Source: Salinibacterium sp. (lineage in GTDB: Bacteria; Actinomycetota; Actinomycetes; Actinomycetales; Microbacteriaceae). Taken from it: a stretch of DNA of 64,000 bases. The position numbers were made by a program, and so were the translations under genes. The notes beneath the pieces are model-generated. The model was given only the letters and a program-made list of their open reading frames with translations. It was not told the origin of the DNA and searched no databases. Below, piece by piece: positions 1 through 7,853 of this stretch (positions are counted from its first letter, which is position 1; each line of letters opens with the position of its first letter). The stretch covers positions 211,955 through 275,954 of the forward strand of contig JADGNA010000006.1 of assembly GCA_015234465.1 (NCBI GenBank). The letters are read 5' to 3'.

Positions 1-119
1 TCTCATGACGGGCGCGGCCTTGCCCCGGCGTACGTCGGCGTCTGTTCGAGCGCTTTCACCATGAAGTCGGCGACGGAGGCAACCGACCCTAGAGTCATGC
101 CCGGCGGGTGCGGCGCGTG

Positions 120-698
120 TCACTCCCGAGTGAGTTGGATGGTCCCGTCGGGTGTGGTGATGGAGGCGGATGCCTGACTGCAGGTAAAGGTCGCATCGTT
201 GTAGACCGCAGGCACAGGCGGGATGGGCATCTCGGTCCCCGCCGTCGCCACGGTGAGTATCGAACCGACGTTGGTGTCCTCGATCGAGACGGCGCCCCCT
301 GAGACCGAGTACTCGCCAGTGTCGATCCCATCCCGGGAGATGGTTACCGCCTGGCCGTTGGTGACTCCGGTGAGCAACCAGTCCGCATATTCGGTGGCGA
401 GCGTGTTCTCAGGTGAGAACGTCATGGTGACCCGGCCGCTCACGGAATCGATCGCATCGCCGAACTCACTCAGGGATGCAAGAAAGAAGTCGTTGTCAGC
501 GAGCCAGGTCCCGTGAAGACACTCTGCGGGATCGTCAGGGTTTGTGCCGGCGGAGCGGCCATCGGTCTCGCTTGTTGAGCCCGTGTCCGAGCTTGGCGTC
601 GGCGTGCCGGCGGGTGGTTCCGCAGACGTTGAGGCGCAGGAGGTGAGGCCAAGCATCCCGGCCAAAATCAGCGTGCAGAGTACAGGTGCGCGAAGCAT
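120..698 (-). CDS. putative secreted lipoprotein, unknown function
   Basis: A 192-residue protein with a hydrophobic N-terminus ending in a lipobox (LTSC, Cys at about residue 21), followed by a Ser/Thr/Pro/Gly-rich linker. It is therefore expected to be lipid-anchored on the outer face of the membrane. The folded part (about residues 55-192) is rich in beta-strand-like segments and has two cysteines that could pair. An AGGGGA ribosome site lies just before the ATG. The next lipoprotein upstream (741-1283) has the same layout of lipobox, Ser/Gly-rich linker and small beta-rich domain, so the two may be diverged duplicates. I do not recognise a named family. Confidence 0.8.
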   Translation of the reverse strand: MLRAPVLCTLILAGMLGLTSCASTSAEPPAGTPTPSSDTGSTSETDGRSAGTNPDDPAECLHGTWLADNDFFLASLSEFGDAIDSVSGRVTMTFSPENTLATEYADWLLTGVTNGQAVTISRDGIDTGEYSVSGGAVSIEDTNVGSILTVATAGTEMPIPPVPAVYNDATFTCSQASASITTPDGTIQLTRE

Positions 699-740
699 CG
701 ATGTGTCCCCTCGTCTATCGACTGCGGTATGACCCAGGCC

Positions 741-1283
741 TTAGTTGCAGGTGAACTGCATGGTGCCCGTGCCGAGGGCCGTGTTCGACCCGCTCCAGGC
801 CTGTCCGGTGATGACATAACCCTCACCGTCCTCGACGAGTGAGAACTCACCACCGAGGCTGCTGCCAATCGAGAGGAAGTCGTCGCTGGACTGGAACGGC
901 CCGTCCGCACCGATGTCGATGCGGAACTCGCCATCCTCAAACGTCACCGCGTCACCGTCCAGATGGCTGGGGACGTCAGAACCGACCTCAGAACCCAGAC
1001 CCGAGATGATTGCCTCCCCGCTGTCGTAGACGGAACAGCTGCGCAGGTCGAACTCGAACGAGCGGCCGTCGATCGTGACCGTCGCCACGCCACGCGAGTC
1101 CGTCGCCGCTCCCTCCGACGTAGGCGTCTCGGCCTTCTCGCCTCCACTCCCTCCATCGGACGAGCCGGAGGCGGTGTCGGGCTGTGGCGCAGAAGGTTCG
1201 CTTGCGCATCCGCCCAACATCAGAGCGAGGGCGACACCCCCAACTGCAGCAATAAGACCCACCGTGCGTCGTTCTGTACGCAT
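741..1283 (-). CDS. putative secreted lipoprotein, unknown function
   Basis: The frame is open further upstream, but the start at 1283 is chosen because GAGGGG precedes that ATG and it places MRTERRT directly before the signal peptide. A lipobox LGGC lies near residue 26, followed by a Ser/Gly/Asp-rich linker. The C-terminal domain of about 120 residues contains two cysteines, one in 'RSCSVYD' and one four residues from the end ('FTCN'), which could form a disulfide. It resembles small actinobacterial surface lipoproteins with a beta-sandwich, but I cannot assign a family. It probably forms a pair with the lipoprotein just downstream. Confidence 0.8.
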   Translation of the reverse strand: MRTERRTVGLIAAVGGVALALMLGGCASEPSAPQPDTASGSSDGGSGGEKAETPTSEGAATDSRGVATVTIDGRSFEFDLRSCSVYDSGEAIISGLGSEVGSDVPSHLDGDAVTFEDGEFRIDIGADGPFQSSDDFLSIGSSLGGEFSLVEDGEGYVITGQAWSGSNTALGTGTMQFTCN

Positions 1284-1650
1284 CCCGATTCCCCTCGTTC
1301 GTTCCTCGCAAAGACCGCCAGCAAGGCCACCTCGGCACATTGGCCCCGACCGTAGCCGGTATCTCACGACGCAAACACGAACGGTATAGAAAAGAGATAA
1401 TCCTCAGTTTCTCGCGGCGCGAACCCGTTCTTGGCGGATGGTGTCGGGTCGCTCCAGCGGGTCCGCCGCCGTGTAAAATGTGCAGTCCGGCAGGTGTTCA
1501 GGCATGCACACTTGAGAACCTGCCTCTTGTCTTTCCGAGCCGCCGTCATACTGGCCCGCTCATCACCGTTCCGGGATCGCAGATAGACCCTTAGCCAATC
1601 CGGGACGATTCGGATTTCGAGCGCTCACGGGACGCTGGCGGGGGGTAGAA
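1284..1650. other. intergenic region between divergent genes
   Basis: About 370 bases between the start of a minus-strand lipoprotein and a plus-strand hydrolase. It presumably carries promoters for both. A TAAAAT-like sequence near 1475 could be a -10 box, but no matching -35 is clear. I see no gene, repeat or strong hairpin here. Confidence 0.4.
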
Positions 1651-2514
1651 ATGTGTGCGACTATGACGCTCATGCCAGCAAAGGGCACCCAACCGCTCCT
1701 CCCGGAGCAAGTTATGGCGCGGAATAATGTCACCGTCCTGGGCCCGAAGGATGCCCCGGCTCTCGTGCTTGCCCACGGATTTGGATGCGACCAGGGTCTG
1801 TACGGGCGGATTCTGCCGTTCTTCGTCGACAAGTTTCGAGTCATCCTGTTCGATCATGTCGGGTCGGGTGGGTCAGACCAGAATGCATACGACCCAGTCG
1901 AGTACGGATCGTTGGACCGTTACGCCAGCGACATCCTTGAGCTCTGCGACGCGCTGGATCTGCGTGACGTCACAATCGTTGGACACAGCATCGCAGCGAT
2001 GATGGTCATCGCTGCTGCGGTGAGACGACCCGAGCTGTTCAAGCGTCTTGTTCTCCTTGCCCCATCCGCGTCCTATATCGATGACGCCGCTACCGGGTAC
2101 GTCGGCGGACTGTCCGAGGACGACGTTCAAGACCTCTTAGTGTCCCTCGATGACAATCACCTCGCATGGGCGGCCACGATTGCCCCCGTGGTGATGGGGA
2201 ATGCCGAGGCACCGGAACTCTCCGACGAACTGGAGCAAAGCTTCTGTCAGGTCGATCCTCGCGTGATGCGGACCTTCGCGCGCGTGACGTTCCTCTCCGA
2301 CGTTCGCGATCTCCTGCCCGACGTCACCGTGCCGAGCCTGATTCTTCAGTGCTCCAATGACGCCCTTGCCCCATTGGCCGTCGGCGAGTATCTCCATGCA
2401 CACCTGTCAGACAGCGAACTCGTCCTGCTCGGTGCAAGCGGTCACGTTCCGCAGGTCAGTGCCCCCACTGAGACGGGTGAGGCGATCCTCCGCTACATCA
2501 CTGCACCGTCATGA
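1651..2514 (+). CDS. RsbQ/KAI2-like alpha/beta hydrolase
   Basis: A 287-residue alpha/beta hydrolase with the RsbQ layout. It has an oxyanion-hole segment HGFGCDQ (about 42-48), the nucleophile elbow GHSIA (Ser113), an acid in CSNDALA (Asp237) and a base in ASGHVPQ (His265). In Bacillus subtilis RsbQ is required by the PAS-containing phosphatase RsbP and is thought to supply or process a small hydrophobic ligand; the plant receptors KAI2 and D14 share the fold. The ATG at 1651 follows a GGGGG run; the start at residue 22 (MARNNV, 1714) would match the usual RsbQ N-terminus. Its stop overlaps the ATG of the next gene (ATGA), and that gene has a PAS domain, so this is very likely a coupled sensor pair. 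Confidence 0.85.
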   Translation: MCATMTLMPAKGTQPLLPEQVMARNNVTVLGPKDAPALVLAHGFGCDQGLYGRILPFFVDKFRVILFDHVGSGGSDQNAYDPVEYGSLDRYASDILELCDALDLRDVTIVGHSIAAMMVIAAAVRRPELFKRLVLLAPSASYIDDAATGYVGGLSEDDVQDLLVSLDDNHLAWAATIAPVVMGNAEAPELSDELEQSFCQVDPRVMRTFARVTFLSDVRDLLPDVTVPSLILQCSNDALAPLAVGEYLHAHLSDSELVLLGASGHVPQVSAPTETGEAILRYITAPS

Positions 2515-4271
2515 CTACGGATGCGACGGCAGCGTCGACGGTCGCGCTCGATTTTGAGATGCTATTCAGGGCCGCACCGGCCGGGGCTGTCATCACTGGC
2601 GCCGACCACACCGTCCTGGACGTCAACGAGGCGTTCACCACGTGGACGGGTCTTGACCGTGTTGAGCTGCTTGGGTCCTCGTTCCTGCGACTCCTGTCCG
2701 TCGGTGATCGCATCCTGTTCACCACACGAACCCAGCCGCTGCTCGAGCTCAACGGGCGCGTCCCGGAAAGTGCTGTCACGATCCTCGGCAAGAACCGAGT
2801 CGCCCTCCCTGCAACGCTCGTAGCCTCATTCGCCGGGAGCGACGCCGGAGTGACGGTGTTCATCACGGTGCCACGGCGCGAGCGCTCGTTTGAGGAGGCG
2901 CAGCTCATCTCCGCGGTGCATCGTGCCGAGGAGTCCGATGCTCGGCGTCGGCAGGCAGAAGACGACCTTAAACGGCAAGCGAACCTCGATAGCCTCACGG
3001 GTCTCATGAACGGTGCAGGACTCACCGCGGCCCTCACGAGGGCGGTCACCGATTCTTCATCCGGATCGGAGGTGGCCGCCTATTGGATCGCACTCGATCA
3101 ATTCAGGATCATCAACGAGAGCCTCGGCCGAGCCGCTGGCGACGACATCCTCAGGACGATTGCCGAACGCCTTCGCCAGCAACACGACGGCGATGCGCTC
3201 GTGGCGCGGGTCGGCGGCGACGAGTTCGTCGTCACCACCCCTGGGGGCGACCTCGAGAAGTTCGCCCAAGATCTCCTCAGTCTCATCGCGAAACCGCTCA
3301 CAGTCGAGGGTTTGGACATCGTTATCTCGGCCAGCATCGGGGTCGCAACGCAGAACCTCGGGGCAGCCCCCAGTGCTGCCGCTGACATTCGCCCTGTCGC
3401 CGAGTCACTGTTGCGGAACGCCGGAGCGGGGGCATTGGAAGCGAAGGCGGCCGGACGGAACCGATGGAAGCGCTCCACCGCCACCCCGGATGATTCGGCC
3501 ATCAACGAGATCCAGTTACTCGGAGACCTCCGAGTGGCGCTCGCGGACGAGCAACTCCGTCTCGAGTATCAGCCCCAGCTTGACCTCCATACCGGCAGAG
3601 TTCACGGCGTTGAAGCCCTCGTGCGGTGGGAGCACCCCGGCCGCGGGCTCATCGGTCCCGCTGGATTCATCGATGTTGCGGAGAAGACCGGACTCATCAG
3701 CCAACTTGGCACCTGGGTCTGCCGCACCGCCATCGCGAAGGCCATCGAACTCAACAGTGTCCCTGGCGCCGAGCCAATCCAAATGTCGGTCAATATCTCA
3801 GCTCGTCAGCTCAGCGACGCCGATTTTGCCAACACCATCGAGGAGCTTCTGCAAAGCACCGGTTTCGACCCGGCACGACTCACCGTCGAGATCACCGAGA
3901 CGGGGGTCATCACGGATGCCCCGCACGCCCACGAGAATTTGGAGCGCCTTCACCAGCTGGGCATCCGTCTCTCTGTGGACGACTTCGGCACCGGGCACGC
4001 CGGTTTCTCGTATCTCTCCGACTTTCCGATCGATGAGATCAAAATTGACCGTTCCTTCGTCAGCAAACTCGGCGTCTCCCCGGAAGCGACTGCGATCATC
4101 ACGAGCTGCATCGAACTCGCCCACGCACTCGATGTCACCGTCGTCGCTGAGGGCGTCGAAACCCGTGAGCAACTCGCGGGTCTCACCGAACTCGGCTGCG
4201 ACATTGCCCAGGGGTTCCACTACTCACGACCACTCAAAGCCGAAGCACTTGGCGGCTTCCTCAGCGTGTAA
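2511..4271 (+). CDS. PAS-GGDEF-EAL cyclic-di-GMP signalling protein
   Basis: A 586-residue soluble protein with no membrane segment. An N-terminal PAS domain (about 12-120) is followed by a short helical linker, a GGDEF diguanylate cyclase domain (signature intact at 235-239) and an EAL phosphodiesterase domain (EAL at 368-370, Asn428, Glu460, the DDFGTG motif at 490-495, Lys511, EGVE at 547-550). Both catalytic centres look complete. The inhibitory I-site Arg expected nine residues before GGDEF is absent. It overlaps the RsbQ-like hydrolase gene by four bases. In B. subtilis the RsbQ partner is a PAS-PP2C phosphatase; here the PAS is joined to c-di-GMP enzymes instead, so ligand delivered by the hydrolase probably sets c-di-GMP level. 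Whether cyclase or phosphodiesterase dominates cannot be read from sequence. Confidence 0.92.
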   Translation: MTTDATAASTVALDFEMLFRAAPAGAVITGADHTVLDVNEAFTTWTGLDRVELLGSSFLRLLSVGDRILFTTRTQPLLELNGRVPESAVTILGKNRVALPATLVASFAGSDAGVTVFITVPRRERSFEEAQLISAVHRAEESDARRRQAEDDLKRQANLDSLTGLMNGAGLTAALTRAVTDSSSGSEVAAYWIALDQFRIINESLGRAAGDDILRTIAERLRQQHDGDALVARVGGDEFVVTTPGGDLEKFAQDLLSLIAKPLTVEGLDIVISASIGVATQNLGAAPSAAADIRPVAESLLRNAGAGALEAKAAGRNRWKRSTATPDDSAINEIQLLGDLRVALADEQLRLEYQPQLDLHTGRVHGVEALVRWEHPGRGLIGPAGFIDVAEKTGLISQLGTWVCRTAIAKAIELNSVPGAEPIQMSVNISARQLSDADFANTIEELLQSTGFDPARLTVEITETGVITDAPHAHENLERLHQLGIRLSVDDFGTGHAGFSYLSDFPIDEIKIDRSFVSKLGVSPEATAIITSCIELAHALDVTVVAEGVETREQLAGLTELGCDIAQGFHYSRPLKAEALGGFLSV

Positions 4272-4324
4272 GTCGCTGCTCGTTCCGGACCTCGATACCA
4301 CCGGGGCCGGTCTCCCTCAGTCGC

Positions 4325-5368
4325 TCACGCGTGCGGTACGACGACTGCACGGCCCGAGAGCTTGCCGTCGTGGAGGTCGTGGTAAGCCTGCAGCGCGTCA
4401 TCCATTGAGTAACGGGTGACACTCGGGGTGATCTGGCCGGCGCGGTAGAGGGCAGCCACCTCGTGCAGTTCTTCGATGGTGCCCCAGTAGGTGTTGGTGA
4501 GTTCTGCCTCGTAGGGGTTCGAGTAGAAGTCCCACTGGGTGGGCGACCCGGCGACCCCAATGACGGTGATGCGCCCCTGGCGTCGCACGACCTTCTGCGC
4601 GAGCCCGATCGTCTGGGTCACCCCGACGAAGTCGAAGACCGCGTCGACACCTTGCCCGCCGGTGAGCTCACGGATACGCTCCACTTGGTCGTCGCCGCCC
4701 GGCACGGTCACCGCGCCTGCCTTCTCTGCCTCAGCCATCGCCTCCGGCTTCATGTCGGTCGCAATGACGGTCGCCCCGGTGAGCACGCGCAGGAGCTGGA
4801 CCCCCAGCTGGCCGAGCCCGCCGAGCCCGATCACGAGGGCGGTCTTTCCACCGCCGGCAAGCTTCGGCAGCGACAATTTGATGGCGTGGTACGGGGTCAG
4901 GGCGGCATCGGCGAGCGGCGCGGCATCCACCGGGTCGGCATCGCCGAGTGGGACGAGGTTCCGCGCGGGCACCGTCATGTATTCGGCCATGCCGCCGTCG
5001 CGTCCCAGCCCGGTCGCGAGGTAGGGCTGGGTCTCTGCGTTGTAACAGTAGGTGTCCTGGCCGCGAGAGCAGGCGGGGCAGCGGCCACAGCCGATGGGGC
5101 CGTAGACCAGGTAGGCCTCCCCCTTCTCGAAGCCGGTCACACCTTCGCCAACCTCCTTGACCCAGCCGGAGTTCTCGTGGCCCAGCGTGTAGCTGGGGGC
5201 CAGCTGCTCCCCCATGCTCTCGTCGAACTGCTCGAAGATCGCGACGTCGGAGTGGCAGGCACCCGCGCCGGCAATCTTCAGCAGCACCTCGCCGGGGGCG
5301 GGCGTCGGGCGTTCAACTTCCTCGAGCGTGGGGAAGGTCTTCCACTGCGTGAAGCGCACGGCTTTCAT
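4325..5368 (-). CDS. zinc-dependent NAD(P) alcohol dehydrogenase
   Basis: A 347-residue medium-chain dehydrogenase. Catalytic zinc ligands appear in GACHSD and GHENSG. The structural zinc lobe has four cysteines in GCGRCPAC...YC. The Rossmann fold carries GLGGLGQLG. It oxidises alcohols or reduces aldehydes with NAD(P); the precise substrate is not evident, though it is close to the AdhP/aryl-alcohol type. An AGGAGG site precedes the ATG. It is transcribed alone and converges on the c-di-GMP gene. It is the last ordinary metabolic gene before the accessory region. Confidence 0.9.
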   Translation of the reverse strand: MKAVRFTQWKTFPTLEEVERPTPAPGEVLLKIAGAGACHSDVAIFEQFDESMGEQLAPSYTLGHENSGWVKEVGEGVTGFEKGEAYLVYGPIGCGRCPACSRGQDTYCYNAETQPYLATGLGRDGGMAEYMTVPARNLVPLGDADPVDAAPLADAALTPYHAIKLSLPKLAGGGKTALVIGLGGLGQLGVQLLRVLTGATVIATDMKPEAMAEAEKAGAVTVPGGDDQVERIRELTGGQGVDAVFDFVGVTQTIGLAQKVVRRQGRITVIGVAGSPTQWDFYSNPYEAELTNTYWGTIEELHEVAALYRAGQITPSVTRYSMDDALQAYHDLHDGKLSGRAVVVPHA

Positions 5369-5539
5369 CTGGTCCTCCTACCGGCAACGCCGCGGCACGT
5401 TCACGGCACCGAGAGACGACGCTGCACTCTTAGCGGATACTAACCACGCTGCATCCACGTTGACAGGGTCAGCGCGCAACAATGCGACTGCCCAACAGAC
5501 GCCCAGCGTTCTCGATGCAATACAAGACGTCAACGATGA

Positions 5540-5636
5540 CGAGACTCACCAGCCCAACGTCACCGTCAACAACCCGAACTCACAAAAAAAGTCCTGAGCC
5601 GCGACTCGTCTGTCAACGATGTCGCGACTCAGGACA
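5540..5636 (+). mobile_element. remnant of the 3' end of an IS481-like element
   Basis: The plus-strand reading ending at 5599 (HQPNVTVNNPNSQ then KKS and stop) looks like the C-terminal tail of an IS481-family transposase from memory of that family. It is followed at once by a 15-bp near-perfect inverted repeat (arms 5591-5605 and 5621-5635, two mismatched positions), and the right arm ends in ...GGACA, fitting the TGT...ACA ends of IS481. The rest of the transposase is missing. On the minus strand the same hairpin followed by seven T's (5590-5584) could also act as a terminator. It sits at the left edge of the accessory region. Confidence 0.5.
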
Positions 5637-5891
5637 TTGGTGGGCTGTTCCAAGAACCTCTACAGGCCCGGAAACACGGGCACCCCTTCTGCGCAGGAAG
5701 TACGTTTTCCTCCACGCCCCTCCAGATTTTCCTCTTTTTCCGTCCAAGCGGCGTAGTCTCACGTGAGCGAATCGTCCCCTGGGGTTCTCGACGCGGCTGT
5801 CGCTATCGTCTCACCCAGGGAGAACCGGCCGGCGCTCTCCGGTCGGCGGCCGGCGCTGGGCCAGCCGGCGGGCGTTCGGCATGATTGAGAC
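5637..5891. other. intergenic, no gene seen
   Basis: About 255 bases between the IS481-like remnant and the HEPN-like gene. A GC-rich inverted stretch lies near 5820-5870 (repeated GCCGGC words). I see no coding sequence I can support. Confidence 0.4.
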
Positions 5892-6494
5892 ATGACGAAT
5901 GAGCCCTGGCTGCCGATCCCCGATCACGTTGCAGCGCTACTTGGTCGGGTGACGTTCTATGCCTCGTGGCTCGACGATGTGCTGGGGGATGCCGTGGTGC
6001 TGGGAAATCCGGGCGCAACCGACGTGCCGGGATCTACCCCGGGTTGGGCAGACAGCGGCCAACGACTCGTTTCGGCTGTCAGGGGGATTCAGATTCCCGC
6101 ACGCTATACGTTCGTCGACCGGATTGCGGATGAACTCGCGAGCCTCAACGCCACCCGCAATCTGCTCATCCATGGCGTTTGGCTCTGGAAAGACGATCGA
6201 GTGATGGTGATGAAGCGGTCGCTCGACAAAACCGCCAGATTGCACGAATACCTAACCTTCACCTACGAAGAAATCGTCGCCGTCATTGACCGCTACCAGC
6301 GACTCGGCAAGATGGCGGATCGACTCGTGAAGGCCTTAACGGAGAACAACCCGACGCACGACGCGCGCGAGGAAGTGCATACGCCGCGCTGCCCCACGGA
6401 CGCAACTCCGATGGACGTGGTCGTGCAGGACGACGACGTGATCAGGTGGAGATGCTCGGCGTGCGGATTCGAGAGGGCGACCATCCCCTCGTGA
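5892..6494 (+). CDS. HEPN-like protein with C-terminal zinc ribbon
   Basis: A 200-residue protein. The helical first part contains NATRNLLIHGVW (about residues 87-98), which fits the R-x4-H motif of HEPN domains (Arg-Asn followed by His, then Gly-x-Trp as in ApeA-type HEPN proteins). The C-terminal 40 residues contain CPTD and CSAC, a plausible zinc ribbon. HEPN proteins are often RNases in toxin-antitoxin, abortive-infection and CRISPR systems, so RNA cleavage is an inference here. There is no partner gene on the same strand close by apart from the HNH gene about 370 bases downstream. The ribosome site is weak. Confidence 0.6.
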   Translation: MTNEPWLPIPDHVAALLGRVTFYASWLDDVLGDAVVLGNPGATDVPGSTPGWADSGQRLVSAVRGIQIPARYTFVDRIADELASLNATRNLLIHGVWLWKDDRVMVMKRSLDKTARLHEYLTFTYEEIVAVIDRYQRLGKMADRLVKALTENNPTHDAREEVHTPRCPTDATPMDVVVQDDDVIRWRCSACGFERATIPS

Positions 6495-6866
6495 TGTAGT
6501 CGTCTTCGGTCTCGACGCTGAGCAGCGCCGCTGCCGCACGTTCCATGTCCTTTCTGCGCGGCCTCCGCTGGGAGGAAGGGGTCGATACGACGGTCCGCGA
6601 AAGGCTCGTCTGCCTCCATGTGCCTGCTCGGGAAGGCCACGCAGCTCGGCCATGGCGTCCTCGGGACGGTGAAGCGCATCAGACCACTCGTCTCGCATCA
6701 GGTCGATCCATGCTCGGTGGCGGTGTAGAAGTGGTGCAGGTAGCTGCTGCTCCAGAATCGCGCGACAGAAAGGGCGAGGCTAGGCCTGAACGAAGTCCGA
6801 AGCGGAAGCAAGGCTGCCGATCGAAGAAACCGACCTATGGCTTTTCCTCCCCGCTATGCTCCGAAG
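6495..6866. other. non-coding or decayed stretch
   Basis: About 370 bases with only weak open frames on both strands. A minus-strand reading around 6560-6720 gives short protein-like text (for example MRDEWSDALHRPEDAM) that changes frame, which may be a decayed gene. It cannot be named. Confidence 0.3.
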
Positions 6867-7652
6867 ATGAGTGACGCCAGACCGGCTATTCCCGCGGCAA
6901 TCAAACGGGAGGTACGTCGGAGGTGCCACTTCGGGTGTGTCATGTGCGGTGCCCCGGTTATCGACTACGACCACATGGTGGAGTACGCGGTCGCCGGTAG
7001 TCACGACGCCGACAACATCACCCTCTTGTGCACCCAGCACCACGCGGAGAAAACCCGGAAGCGACTGCCTCTTGAGAAGGTTCTTGCGGCAGATGCGGCT
7101 CCCTACAACGCTGGCCGTCATGTGACGGGCGGACACCTGTTGGAGAGCTTCGTCGGATCCAACTACGCGTTCAACGTTGGAACGAATCTGTTCATGGCTG
7201 ATCTGGGCGAAGGACGAAGCCAGGGAATCGCTCTGAACGTGGACGGCGGCAACGTGTTCAGCGCGAGCATCGTGGACGGTGAGTTGCTCATCCGAGCGTT
7301 TCTCCGCGACGCTTGTAACCGCCCGCTTCTCAGGATTCACGACAACGAGTTGGTGCACACCACCGCGGGCTGGGACGTGGTCTGGGAAGCCAACCGCCTG
7401 AAGATGTGGACTGGCGATCGGGTCGTAGGTTTCGAGATATCCTTCGAGCGCGAAGGGCTCGACATCATTAGAGGAGAGTGGTGGGCCAATGGCCTCAAGT
7501 TCGCAGTAGTCGACGGTGCATTCATCGGAATGAAAAACACAACCTTCATCGACTGTCAGGTGTACAACGGCGGCTTCTATGCGGGCGACCCGCAACTCAT
7601 GAGGATCAAACCCGCTTTGAACTTCGGAGATGCGCCCCGGTATATCTGTTAG
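6867..7652 (+). CDS. HNH endonuclease with uncharacterised beta-rich C-terminus
   Basis: A 261-residue protein from the ATG at 6867; an in-frame ATG at 6837 is possible but lacks a ribosome site. The first 75 residues are an HNH domain: CHFGCVMCG, then DYDHMVEYA, then NITLLCTQHH, giving the two CxxC/CxxH metal ligands and the catalytic His. The remaining 180 residues are beta-strand-like with many Gly and aromatic residues and end in APRYIC; I do not recognise this part. Such fusions are usually stand-alone restriction-like or defence nucleases, with the C-terminus as a sensor, but that is inference. It lies between two other nuclease candidates. Confidence 0.8.
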   Translation: MSDARPAIPAAIKREVRRRCHFGCVMCGAPVIDYDHMVEYAVAGSHDADNITLLCTQHHAEKTRKRLPLEKVLAADAAPYNAGRHVTGGHLLESFVGSNYAFNVGTNLFMADLGEGRSQGIALNVDGGNVFSASIVDGELLIRAFLRDACNRPLLRIHDNELVHTTAGWDVVWEANRLKMWTGDRVVGFEISFEREGLDIIRGEWWANGLKFAVVDGAFIGMKNTTFIDCQVYNGGFYAGDPQLMRIKPALNFGDAPRYIC

Positions 7653-7853
7653 AACCGACACCACAGACTCGCCGATACCGCCAAGACCACTCTAGAACTA
7701 CCGACCCCGCCTGCTAGCGGAGCGCCGATGCTTCACTGCTTAATTGCAAGCCCCAAGCGCCAACGTGAGCCCGGCTATGACTCCCCTGGTGCCCCGATGA
7801 ACACCTGGCGCAACAGCCCTAGCACGGTGACCGCCAGATAACCGGGTATGGGC
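7653..7853. other. convergent intergenic region
   Basis: About 200 bases between the convergent HNH gene and the zinc-ribbon gene. No clear hairpin followed by T's was found by eye. Confidence 0.3.
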
